A stretch of DNA of 64,000 bases from JANQPX01 sp965222015 (GTDB lineage: Bacteria; Pseudomonadota; Alphaproteobacteria; Geminicoccales; Geminicoccaceae): positions 124,001 through 188,000 of the forward strand of contig CBDCTL010000001.1 in the NCBI GenBank assembly GCA_965222015.1, given 5' to 3'. A program made the translations under genes and the position numbers. The notes below the pieces were generated by a model. It saw only the letters and a program-made list of their open reading frames with translations. It ran no database searches and was not told the origin of the DNA. Shown piece by piece: positions 8,611-16,631 of the stretch (the stretch's first letter is position 1; every line of letters begins with the position of its first letter).

Positions 8611-9956
8611 GCCGCGCGGTCCTCGTCCCGGGCATTGCCCGTGCCGTCCGACTCGGGACGTCCGATGCTGATGTAGCGGAAGCCGGCACTTTCCATATCG
8701 TTCGGATCGTAGATGTTGCGAAGGTCGATGACGAGAGGCCGGCGCAGGCAGGATCTGGCGCGCTCCATGTCGAGGCCGCGAAACACGTTCCACTCGGTGA
8801 GCACCACCATCGCATCGGCGCCGTCGATGGCCTCGTAGGAGTCGTTGCACCACGTGACGTCAGGCAGTTCGCGCCTCGCCATCTCCATGCCTTCGGGGTC
8901 GTAGATCTTGACCTTCGCCCCTTCGGCCTGGAGCGCCGGCACGATCACCAGCGCCGGGCTGTCGCGCACGTCGTCCGTGTTCGGCTTGAAGGCCACGCCG
9001 AGGACGCCGATGGTCTGACCGCGCACCGAGCCGCCGCAGGCCTGGGTGATCTTGCGGACCATGTTGCGCTTTCGGCCGTCATTGACCGACACCACGCTTT
9101 CGACGATCCGCATCGGCACATTGGCCTCTTCGGCGATGCGCAGGAGGGCGGCGGTGTCCTTCGGGAAGCAGGAGCCGCCGTAGCCCGGTCCGGGATGGAG
9201 GAATTTCGGTCCAATCCGCCCGTCGAGGCCAAGGCCGCGGGCGACGGTCTGGACGTCGGCGCCGACCTTTTCACAGAGATCCGCCATCTCGTTGATGAAG
9301 GTGATCTTGGTGGCGAGAAAACTGTTGGTTGCGTATTTGATCAGCTCGGCGGTCTCGATCTGCGTCACCAGGATCGGTGTTTTCAGCAGGTTGAGCGGTC
9401 GGTAGATTTTCTCCATCACCTCGCGGGCATGGTCGCTTTCGACGCCGACCACGACCCGGTCGGGGCGCATGAAGTCCTCGATCGCGGACCCTTCGCGCAG
9501 GAATTCGGGATTCGAGGCGACGTGGATCTTGAGATCCGGACGGGCCTGCGCGAAGAGCTGCTTGAGCTTGGCGCCGGTCCCGACCGGGACGGTCGATTTG
9601 GTGACGACCACCGTCTCCTTCTTCAGCCCCTTGGCGATCTCTTCCGCGGCTGCGAACAGGAAGGTCAGATCGGCATGGCCGTCACCGCGGCGGGACGGGG
9701 TGCCGACAGCGATGAACACGGCATCGACGTCCTGGACAGCGGCCGTGAGATCGGTGGTGAAGGTGAGCCTGCCGGAGGCGACGTTGCGGGAGACCAGATC
9801 ATCCAGACCGGGCTCGTAGATCGGGATCTTGCCCTCCCAGAGGCCTTCGATCTTCTTCTGGTCGTTGTCCACGGCGACGACGTCGATGCCGAACTCCGCG
9901 AAACAGGCTGCCGAAACCAGACCGACATAGCCGGTCCCGATCATTGCAATACCCAT
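8607..9956 (-). CDS. ugd: UDP-glucose 6-dehydrogenase
   Basis: It oxidises UDP-glucose to UDP-glucuronate with two NAD in the cytoplasm, for exopolysaccharide or lipid A sugars. The protein has 449 residues. GTGYVG at 7-12 is the NAD loop. The catalytic Cys263 sits in GYGGSCFPKD, and the conserved Lys207 lies in ETAELIKYATN. The C-terminal UDP-binding domain starts at GVLGVAFKPNTDD. The ATG at 9956 has an AAGGA ribosome site about eight bases upstream. It overlaps the phosphohexomutase by 4 bases and follows galU by 54 bases, so the order is substrate supplier, dehydrogenase and mutase. Confident. Confidence 0.96.
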   Translation of the reverse strand: MGIAMIGTGYVGLVSAACFAEFGIDVVAVDNDQKKIEGLWEGKIPIYEPGLDDLVSRNVASGRLTFTTDLTAAVQDVDAVFIAVGTPSRRGDGHADLTFLFAAAEEIAKGLKKETVVVTKSTVPVGTGAKLKQLFAQARPDLKIHVASNPEFLREGSAIEDFMRPDRVVVGVESDHAREVMEKIYRPLNLLKTPILVTQIETAELIKYATNSFLATKITFINEMADLCEKVGADVQTVARGLGLDGRIGPKFLHPGPGYGGSCFPKDTAALLRIAEEANVPMRIVESVVSVNDGRKRNMVRKITQACGGSVRGQTIGVLGVAFKPNTDDVRDSPALVIVPALQAEGAKVKIYDPEGMEMARRELPDVTWCNDSYEAIDGADAMVVLTEWNVFRGLDMERARSCLRRPLVIDLRNIYDPNDMESAGFRYISIGRPESDGTGNARDEDRAA

Positions 9957-10010
9957 GGCGTGCTTCCTTGTTCAGTCCTGGAGGTTCGCAGATCCCGACC
10001 GCCGGCCGGG

Positions 10011-10871
10011 CTACAAGTAGCGTTTGAGGATCGATGACATGCCGGAGCTCAGCTCGGGCCTCGCCATCGCATTGGCGACGATGGCTTCGAGATATCCGAG
10101 TCGCGAACCGCAATCGTAACGGCGGCCTTCGAAGCGAAGGCCGTGAAAGGGCGCGCCGCCCAGCATTTTCTCCATGGCGTCGGTAAGCTGAATCTCGCCG
10201 CCGGCGCCTTTCTCCTGCCTGCCGAGATGCTCGAAGATCTCCGGCAGAAGCACATAGCGGCCGATCAAAGCGAGCCTGGATGGTGCGTCGGCAGGTGCCG
10301 GCTTTTCGATCATGCCCCTGGCTTCCACCGTTCGGCCGTCGTCCGTGCCCACCTCGAGGATGCCGTAGCGATCGGTATGGTCTTCGGGCACTTCCATGAC
10401 CGAGACGACATTGCCGCCGGTCTGTCCGTGGAGATCCACCATCTCCTTGAGACAGGGCGGATCGCTCTGCAGGAGTTCGTCGACGAGGAGGACGGCAAAG
10501 GGCTCGTCGCCGACCAGCTCGCGCGCGCACCAGACGGCGTGGCCGAGACCGAGCGGCCGCTGCTGGCGGGTGTAGCTGAGCTCACCGGGCTTCGGCAGCC
10601 AGTCCGTCACCGAGGCGAGCGCGTCCGTCTTGCCCTTGATCTCCAGCGTGTCGTCCAACTCGTAGGCGTGGTCGAAGTGATCCTCGATCGAGGACTTGCC
10701 GCGGCCGGTCACGAAGATGAAATGCTCGACGCCGGCGGCGCGTGCCTCTTCGAAGGCATATTGGATGATCGGTTTGTCGACCACCGGCAGCATTTCCTTG
10801 GGCATGGCCTTGGTGGCGGGCAGCATCCTGGTGCCGAGACCGGCCACAGGAAACACGGCTTTGCGAATCAC
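10011..10871 (-). CDS. galU: UTP--glucose-1-phosphate uridylyltransferase
   Basis: It makes UDP-glucose from Glc-1-P and UTP. The 286-residue protein has the nucleotidyltransferase motif GLGTRMLPATKAMPKEM at 11-27 and the later active-site stretch GLGHAVWCARELVG, both typical of GalU. It starts with GTG at 10871, with AGGGA about seven bases before it. It is the first gene of the galU-ugd-phosphohexomutase run. The 187 bases upstream (10872-11058) contain no gene and must hold the promoter; an A/T-rich patch lies at 11010-11030, but I cannot call a box with confidence. Confidence 0.95.
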   Translation of the reverse strand: MIRKAVFPVAGLGTRMLPATKAMPKEMLPVVDKPIIQYAFEEARAAGVEHFIFVTGRGKSSIEDHFDHAYELDDTLEIKGKTDALASVTDWLPKPGELSYTRQQRPLGLGHAVWCARELVGDEPFAVLLVDELLQSDPPCLKEMVDLHGQTGGNVVSVMEVPEDHTDRYGILEVGTDDGRTVEARGMIEKPAPADAPSRLALIGRYVLLPEIFEHLGRQEKGAGGEIQLTDAMEKMLGGAPFHGLRFEGRRYDCGSRLGYLEAIVANAMARPELSSGMSSILKRYL

Positions 10872-11058
10872 GAGGGTTTCCCTATCGATTTCAGAGGCGT
10901 TGTCGGACAGGGGCGCGGCATACCATCTCCAATGCGCACTTCGCCAGTGTTTTCCAGCGGGCGCGCACGACCAAGTGACGCAGTTCCTGATGTCATAACG
11001 GCCCGACGGTTAATTTTTCAATAACACCCGCCGAAGAAATCCATCATTCCGGCAAAAG

Positions 11059-11799
11059 TCAACGCTCGAGCAGGACGTCCTTGGCCTCGTTGAGCTGTGC
11101 GGCGAGATAGCTCGACCCGCCGTGATCCGGATGCAGCTTGTTCATGAGCCGTCGGTGGGCCGCCTTGATCGCGTCCGCGTCCGCATCAGGCGGGACGCCG
11201 AGCACCTGGCAGGCGGTGGCGACGTCCATCCGGGCGCCGCCCGGCGCCGAGCGCTGCCCGCCGTCGTCCCCGCCGTGATGACCGGTCGCGTCCCGCCAGT
11301 CCGGATGACGGCGGTCGAGATAGGTTTGCAGGAGCGGCACGGAGCGCGGATCGTCCCGCTGGCAGTCGATCAGCAGTTCCAGCAGATCCTGGAGGCCGAG
11401 CGTGCCGAGGGATCGGCCGGCGAAGCGCCCGCGCAGAATCTCGCCATCGAGATCGCCGCTCCGGTGGTCGAGCTCCATGGCGAGCGTATCGGTCTGAATT
11501 TCCGAGGTTTTGGCGCTCGGACCGGCCGAGCCGCTGCCTCCGCCGAAACCGCCGCCGCCAGGCCAGCTGCCGGCGACCCCGCCTTTGAGGGCGCGCAGCG
11601 CCGTGACGGCCGCCACGAAGGTGATCAAAGCGAGGCCGAACCGGCCGGTCAGGAGAAGCCCGGTGCCGGCAAGGGCCGCGAAGGTCGCGGCGAAGGTGCG
11701 GATCGCGCGGGCGAGGGTGGCGGGCCGGATATTGACGAAGAGATAAAGCCCGAGCATCGCCAGCAGCGCCAGAAGAACGAAGGCGATCAGCGGGTTCAT
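11059..11799 (-). CDS. Membrane-anchored J-domain protein
   Basis: A 246-residue protein with an N-terminal membrane part and a C-terminal DnaJ domain. Hydrophobic segments lie at about 4-24 and 33-68; a Gly-rich stretch follows (about 75-92), then a helical domain (about 110-160). The J domain occupies the last 60 residues, with the HPD tripeptide in MNKLHPDHGG. J domains stimulate Hsp70 ATPase, so this protein probably recruits DnaK to the inner face of the membrane; the layout resembles DjlA and Tim14-like proteins. The ATG at 11799 lies 4 bases after the stop of the VWA gene, so the two are probably co-translated. The client is unknown. Confidence 0.82.
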   Translation of the reverse strand: MNPLIAFVLLALLAMLGLYLFVNIRPATLARAIRTFAATFAALAGTGLLLTGRFGLALITFVAAVTALRALKGGVAGSWPGGGGFGGGSGSAGPSAKTSEIQTDTLAMELDHRSGDLDGEILRGRFAGRSLGTLGLQDLLELLIDCQRDDPRSVPLLQTYLDRRHPDWRDATGHHGGDDGGQRSAPGGARMDVATACQVLGVPPDADADAIKAAHRRLMNKLHPDHGGSSYLAAQLNEAKDVLLER

Positions 11800-11803
11800 C
11801 GCC

Positions 11804-12562
11804 TCAGCCGACCTGGCTCGCGATCAGTTTCACGGCGCGTCCCGAGCGTTTGGAGAGATCCGAAAGCGCCCGTCTCCCGCCTGCGGCGTAGGCGGCGACC
11901 GCGCCGAGAAGCTCTCTCAGCTGGTCGGGGCTCCCCGAATCGAAGCGGCAATGGGCGCCTTTGGTCAGTGCTGCGATGTGGCGAAAGGCGCGCTCCGCTT
12001 CGGGCTTGTGCCCTTCCTGGAAGAGAAAGGCGCGAACGCCGAGCATGCCGAGCTGGCCCGCGATCTCGCCGACCTCATCCAGATCCTCCTCGAAGGCGTC
12101 GCCGACGAACACCAGCGCCGTCACCCGTTTTCGCTCGGTTTCCCTGACCGCATGCTGCAGAACGCGGCGGATCTTGGTCTTGCCGGCCAGGCAGAAGACG
12201 CCGGTCATCAGCCGCACCAAGTCGCTCGGATTGTCGACCCAGCGGCTGGCCTTGCATTCATTGAAACCGCGGTAGTAGACGAGCTGCACGTCGAGGCCGC
12301 CGAGCGCCGCCGTCTCCAGAAACATCTGGCCCTGGACCTGACAGGCCTGGTCCCAGGTGGGCTCGCGCGAGGCGGTGGCGTCCATGGAGAAAATCAGCCG
12401 GCCGCGGCCGGCGCCCGGCTCGGGCGGCGCCGTCCTCGCCACCTGGTCGAGGAACGCCCTGACCGGATCGCTCGCATCCCGAGCACTCGGCAGGTCACGC
12501 TCACGGGATGCGAGAGGCTCGTCTGCCCCGGGTTTGGCCGTTCTCGTGGGTCGATCGCTCAT
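11804..12562 (-). CDS. VWA domain-containing protein
   Basis: A soluble protein with a von Willebrand A fold. RLIFSMDATASRE carries a MIDAS-like metal site, DATAS at residues 61-65, and VFVGDAFEEDLDEV gives the later acidic edge. The start is my choice: the ATG at 12562 gives 252 residues beginning MSDRP. The ATG at 12631 would add 23 residues rich in Pro and Asn that read like untranslated leader. Neither has a strong ribosome site; TATTAG just upstream of 12562 could be a -10 box. It precedes the J-domain gene by 4 bases. VWA proteins often act with AAA ATPases or as adhesion or assembly scaffolds; no partner is evident beyond the J protein. Confidence 0.78.
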   Translation of the reverse strand: MSDRPTRTAKPGADEPLASRERDLPSARDASDPVRAFLDQVARTAPPEPGAGRGRLIFSMDATASREPTWDQACQVQGQMFLETAALGGLDVQLVYYRGFNECKASRWVDNPSDLVRLMTGVFCLAGKTKIRRVLQHAVRETERKRVTALVFVGDAFEEDLDEVGEIAGQLGMLGVRAFLFQEGHKPEAERAFRHIAALTKGAHCRFDSGSPDQLRELLGAVAAYAAGGRRALSDLSKRSGRAVKLIASQVG

Positions 12563-12652
12563 GGAGCTAATATGTTGGTCCGGCGGCGGCAAGTTCCAGA
12601 GATTTTTTGGGATCCGAGAGGGCGGCGCCATGCGCGGCCGGGCCTTCCCGGC

Positions 12653-13630
12653 TCACAAGGGGGTGAAGCGGCGAGCGCCTGCGGCCTCGCCCGGCGTCGT
12701 CCGGGCGCCCCGGGCCGCCCAGATCGCGACACCCCAGATCGAGAGCGTCACCAGAAGGACGCCGTGGCAGATCAGGGCGGTCGTGATCGCCGGCGTCCAG
12801 TCGACGCCCTGCAGGTGCAGAGCGGTCGCCCAGGCGGCCTGCGGCGGTCCGAGGCCCGCGACCCCGCTCACCGGCAGGGCGAAGGCGAGGTTGCTGGACG
12901 CGCTCGCCATCGCCATGGAGGAAAAGCCGAGATCGGCGGAAACGGCAATCGCCGTGAGCCAGGCGATGGCGGCGTGGGCAAGCCAGATCGCGACGGTCAG
13001 CAAGGCCGTGAACGCGCGCCGGCCCGGCCGGTGGATCCGCCTCGCGCCGAGGCTCATCTGTTCGATCAGCGTCCGGTCGCCGACGATCCGCCGAACCGCG
13101 GCGAGGAGGTCCGGGATCAGGAGAGGTGCGATGACGGCGAGCAGGCCGAACGTGCCGACGAGCCAGCGGTTCAGGCCGAGCGAAGCGGGGTCGGGCAGCC
13201 AGGCGGCACCGAGCAGGATGATGCCGGCGACCACGCCGAAATCGAGAAGCCGGCAGAGGATCAGAATCCCTGCACCTTCGCCGAACGGCGTGCCATAGGC
13301 GCGTTTCATCATCACCGGGAAGCCCAGCTCGCCGAGCTTGAACGGCAGGAGGAAGTTCAAAAGGACCAGCCGGCTCGCGATGTCGACCATGGTCCAGGAT
13401 GGCAAGGCGGCCTCGCCGGTCGCGAGCAGCGCGAAACGCCAGGCGCGGATCATCTGGATGACGATCGCGATCATGGCGCCGAAGATCAGCGGCCAGAGCG
13501 AGGCCGAGCCCAGGGCCTTCAGCAGTGCCGCCGCCTCGCCGTCGCCGAGGAGCCACCAGAGAACGCCCGTGCTGACGACGATCGCCAGTAGGGTCGTGGC
13601 CAGCCTTCGGGCCGGCGCGCTCCGCACCAC
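12653..13630 (-). CDS. Lysylphosphatidylglycerol synthase-type (UPF0104) integral membrane protein
   Basis: A 325-residue protein with about seven to eight membrane segments and the family's conserved core around LNFLLPFKLGELGFPVMM, which resembles the N-terminal flippase-like half of MprF. It lacks the MprF catalytic half, so it is unlikely to make lysyl-PG. The family is proposed to move lipids or lipid-linked sugars across the inner membrane. It starts at GTG 13630 with purine-rich sequence upstream. It lies 19 bases after a GT2 glycosyltransferase that itself follows a GT39-like enzyme; that context favours flipping of an undecaprenyl- or polyprenyl-phosphate sugar. This last role is inferred. 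Confidence 0.8.
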   Translation of the reverse strand: MVRSAPARRLATTLLAIVVSTGVLWWLLGDGEAAALLKALGSASLWPLIFGAMIAIVIQMIRAWRFALLATGEAALPSWTMVDIASRLVLLNFLLPFKLGELGFPVMMKRAYGTPFGEGAGILILCRLLDFGVVAGIILLGAAWLPDPASLGLNRWLVGTFGLLAVIAPLLIPDLLAAVRRIVGDRTLIEQMSLGARRIHRPGRRAFTALLTVAIWLAHAAIAWLTAIAVSADLGFSSMAMASASSNLAFALPVSGVAGLGPPQAAWATALHLQGVDWTPAITTALICHGVLLVTLSIWGVAIWAARGARTTPGEAAGARRFTPL

Positions 13631-13649
13631 GTCCCTTCGCCGCTCCTTC

Positions 13650-14615
13650 TCAGTCGTCCTGCCGCCCGGTCACACGCTCCTTGATCAGGACCTTGGCGTC
13701 CAGCCCGGCCGTGTGGCTGTTGATCATCTCGCTCAGGAGGCCGAACAGCAGGATCTGCACGCCGACCACCACCGCGAGCCCGCCGAACAGCAGCATCGGC
13801 CGTCCGCCGATATGAGCGCCTGTGAACAGCTTGAGCCCGCTCAGATAGCCGAGCGTCACCACGCCGAGGGTCAGGAGCGCGATGCCGATGGCGCCGAACA
13901 GGTGGCCCGGCGTGCGCGCGTAGCGGGTGATGGTGAGTACCGTCAGCAGGTCGAGGAAGCCGCGCATGAAGCGCCGCATGCCGTATTTCGACTGACCGAA
14001 GCGCCTGGGATGATGCTGAACCGGCACCTCGCCGACCTTGAAACCCAGGGAATGGGCGAGCACCGGCACGTAGCGGTGCATCTCGCCATAGAGATCGACC
14101 GAATCGAAGACCTCGCGCCGATAGGCCTTGTAGCCGCAGTTGAAATCGTGCAGCTCGATGCCGGAAAGCCAGCTGGTCACCTTGTTGTAGAGCCAGGACG
14201 GCCAGGTCTTGGACATCGGATCGTTGCGCCGCTCGCGCCAGCCGGAGACCAGATCATAGCCGGTGTTCATGGTCTCGATCAGCCGCGGCAGCTCGGCGGG
14301 GTCGTCCTGCAGATCGGCGTCCATGGTGACGATCACATCGCCACTTGAGGCCTCGATGCCGACATTGAGGGCGGTCGCCTTGCCGAAATTGCGCCGAAGT
14401 TTGATCGCCGTCACTTGCGGTCTGGAAACCGCGAGTTCATTGAGCACGGACCATGAGCCATCGCGGCTGCCGTCGTCCACGTAGATCAGCTCATGCAGGC
14501 CGACATCATGGCGTTCGGCGACCTCCAGGATCTGATCGGTGAGCGCCACCAGGGAGTCGCGCTCCTCGTAGACCGGAACGACCACGCTCACGCGGCAGAT
14601 CCGTGGCTCGGGCAT
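13650..14615 (-). CDS. Family 2 glycosyltransferase (polyprenyl-phosphate sugar synthase type)
   Basis: A 321-residue inverting glycosyltransferase anchored by two C-terminal membrane helices (about 228-253 and 263-290). SVVVPVYEERDSL opens the nucleotide-binding fold; YVDDGSRDGS and MDADLQDDP at 98-106 give the metal-binding acids; RRFGQSKYGMRR is the typical ArnC/DPM segment. Such enzymes link a sugar to undecaprenyl phosphate on the cytosolic face. I chose the ATG at 14615 because AGAAGG lies about eight bases before it; the GTG at 14648 would overlap the upstream gene. The neighbours are a GT39-like enzyme upstream and a flippase-like protein downstream. The sugar itself is not predictable. 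Confidence 0.9.
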   Translation of the reverse strand: MPEPRICRVSVVVPVYEERDSLVALTDQILEVAERHDVGLHELIYVDDGSRDGSWSVLNELAVSRPQVTAIKLRRNFGKATALNVGIEASSGDVIVTMDADLQDDPAELPRLIETMNTGYDLVSGWRERRNDPMSKTWPSWLYNKVTSWLSGIELHDFNCGYKAYRREVFDSVDLYGEMHRYVPVLAHSLGFKVGEVPVQHHPRRFGQSKYGMRRFMRGFLDLLTVLTITRYARTPGHLFGAIGIALLTLGVVTLGYLSGLKLFTGAHIGGRPMLLFGGLAVVVGVQILLFGLLSEMINSHTAGLDAKVLIKERVTGRQDD

Positions 14616-14634
14616 GGGAAAAGCCTTCTCGACG

Positions 14635-16230
14635 CTAGCGACAGCCACCGGCGGTCTCCCGATAAAGCTCGAAACCGAGCGCGTAACGGCGGCTGGACGA
14701 ACCGATCAGCGGCGCTTCGATCCGACCCGCCGAGACCGGCGTAGCCGCCGTCGGCAGGCCAAGCTCCCGGTCTGCGAAACGGCGCATCGCGTCTCGTCTC
14801 GATTGCGCCTCCTCGCCTTCGTCTCGCCAGGCCAGCAGGCAGGCGCCGTCCGTCTCCGACGACGGCCAGAGCGGCATCGGGAAGGCGGGGTCCATCACCC
14901 GGCTGTCGGCAAAGAGCATCTTCAGATTGCCTCCGATATGCATGCCGTCGGCCACGATCGTGCCGACAGCGAACCCTTCCACTCGAAGGCCGTGCGCGAG
15001 CTCGGCAAAGGGAGCGAACTCGCGGCAGCTGCCGCAACGATCGGCGCCTTCCGCATAGCGATATAGCCGGGCTCCGGCCGCGACAGCAACCAAAATGGCC
15101 AGCGCTGCCAGATAGAAGGCAATCCGGGGTCGTGCCGGCGGGCTGCGCTCCAATAGGCCGAAGACGAAGATCGGGAGCGCCATCAGGGCCGGATGGAACC
15201 ACCGCTCGGTGAAGTCGACAGCGCCGAAGATCGGCAGGAGCGGTAGATGAAGTGCCAGGACGATCAGCGTCAGCCAGCCGAAGAAGGATGGCGGCAGCGC
15301 GCGTTCGACGCCTCGTTCCGGCCTCGATGCGCCGGCGCGCAGGTCGGGGGCGAACGCCAGCAGAACGATCAGGAGAAGGGGCTGGGGAAAGAGGAGGATC
15401 GAGCGCAAAAGCGCACCGCCGCCCGCCAACATGGAGGTCAGGGCCAGGGCGCCGTTGCTCGATCCCAGGATATTGCCGGAGACGCCTTGGAGGGACTGGC
15501 CGTGATCGATCATCCAGAGCGCGGTCGGCAGGGTGACGGCGGCCATGACCCCGATCGCCGCCAGGGTTTTCCAGGAGAGGATCAGGTGGCGCTGTTCCGG
15601 AAGGGCGAGACAGGTCACGGAAAGCCCGATCGCCAGCATCAGAAAATTCCATTTGGCGAGCAGGCCGAGGCCGAAGACAAGGCCAAGGAGGAGGTGGGCG
15701 GTCCATGTCGGCCGCGCCGCCAGCCGCGCGAAGACGTAGAAGGCGAGCGCGATCATGGCGCCGAGGGCGGTGGTGTGGGTGAGGTCGTGATGGGCGTAGT
15801 AGCCGAAGACGTAAATCAGCGGAAAGGAGAGGGCCGCGAGGCCGGCCATGCGCTGATCATGCAGGCAAAGACGCGCCGCCAGGTAAAAGAAGAGAAACGT
15901 GGCGCCGAGGAGCGCGTAGCGAACGAGGCTGATCGCGAGCACGCCGGGACCGATCGCCTTGATGACGGGCAACAGCAGCCAGGTGAACAGCGGCGGCTGG
16001 CGAAAGCGATAGCCGAAGTCCCAGCGCTGGGCGAACAGGATCTGCTCGGCGTCGTCGATTCCGAGCGTGGGGCTGAGCGCCAGGCGAAGGAGGAAATGGC
16101 CGAGAAGATAGAAGCCGATCAGCCCGACGACGACGCCGGGCCTGGCCAGCCATGCGAGCGGTTCGCCCGCCGCGGCGCGCCCGATCATACCATCCAATCC
16201 GCCCGCTTCCGATCCCATCGAGCCCCGCAT
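14635..16230 (-). CDS. GT39/ArnT-like membrane glycosyltransferase
   Basis: A 531-residue polytopic protein that should transfer a sugar from a polyprenyl-phosphate donor to a lipid or protein acceptor on the periplasmic side. The first membrane helix (about 33-54) is followed by GIDDAEQ, with Asp59-Asp60 as the catalytic acidic pair, and FRQPPLFTWLL and YYAHHDLTHTTALG are typical of the family. About ten hydrophobic segments run to residue 395; the C-terminal 140 residues are periplasmic and contain a CGSC pair. The ATG at 16230 heads the run GT39, GT2, flippase-like. The 277 bases between it and tRNA-Gln (16231-16507) hold no gene. Confidence 0.85.
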   Translation of the reverse strand: MRGSMGSEAGGLDGMIGRAAAGEPLAWLARPGVVVGLIGFYLLGHFLLRLALSPTLGIDDAEQILFAQRWDFGYRFRQPPLFTWLLLPVIKAIGPGVLAISLVRYALLGATFLFFYLAARLCLHDQRMAGLAALSFPLIYVFGYYAHHDLTHTTALGAMIALAFYVFARLAARPTWTAHLLLGLVFGLGLLAKWNFLMLAIGLSVTCLALPEQRHLILSWKTLAAIGVMAAVTLPTALWMIDHGQSLQGVSGNILGSSNGALALTSMLAGGGALLRSILLFPQPLLLIVLLAFAPDLRAGASRPERGVERALPPSFFGWLTLIVLALHLPLLPIFGAVDFTERWFHPALMALPIFVFGLLERSPPARPRIAFYLAALAILVAVAAGARLYRYAEGADRCGSCREFAPFAELAHGLRVEGFAVGTIVADGMHIGGNLKMLFADSRVMDPAFPMPLWPSSETDGACLLAWRDEGEEAQSRRDAMRRFADRELGLPTAATPVSAGRIEAPLIGSSSRRYALGFELYRETAGGCR

Positions 16231-16493
16231 CCGCTTTGATCGATCAGCACGGGCCTACACGATCCTTCAGCCCGATGCGAGGCCGCCTCGACGTTTCGGG
16301 TCCGGCGACACGGTTCCCGCGTCGGCGGGAGGGCGTGGCGATGGGGATTACCGCTCCATCAAAAAATCTTCCTGTGATAACTGACAGCGAGAAGAGCGCC
16401 CCCACAGTCGGACGCGAACGCCCTCACGCGCACCGATGGTCAGAGCACCGTGTCGTCGAAAAAGGCCAAAACTCGCGGGAAAAGTCGACGCAA

Positions 16494-16506
16494 CCCCGCG
16501 TCGGGG
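16494..16506 (-). terminator. Possible short hairpin after tRNA-Gln
   Basis: On the minus strand CCCCG-ACG-CGGGG follows the tRNA CCA by one base, and TTTT comes ten bases later. The T stretch is not adjacent, so this is a weak intrinsic terminator at best. Confidence 0.3.
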
Positions 16507-16507
16507 C

Positions 16508-16584
16508 TGGCAGGGGCGGTGGGATTCGAACCCACGAATCCCGGAATCAGAATCCGGTGCCTTAGGCCGCTTGGCTACGCCCCA
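16508..16584 (-). tRNA. tRNA-Gln (CTG anticodon), CCA encoded
   Basis: A 77-base cloverleaf on the minus strand. The acceptor arm is TGGGGCG with CGCCCCT, the D arm region is AGCCAAGCGGCCTAAGGCA, and the anticodon stem is CCGGA/TCCGG with loop TTCTGAT, giving anticodon CTG, which reads CAG. The T arm has GGTTCGAATCC. Discriminator G and CCA are encoded. Base 1 opposite base 72 is T-T, so the terminal pair is open, which suits a tRNA that GlnRS or GatCAB-type systems recognise by a weak first pair. It lies 47 bases after the cca stop on the same strand. Confidence 0.93.
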
Positions 16585-16631
16585 GCAATCTTCATGATGG
16601 ATAGGTAGCGGGGGGCGTCGTGTCAAGGGTT

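Noticed and set aside
8611..8853. 81-residue N-terminal extension of the phosphohexomutase
   Set aside because: It lies inside ugd in another frame, is Arg/His-rich, and the family starts near REYDIRG.
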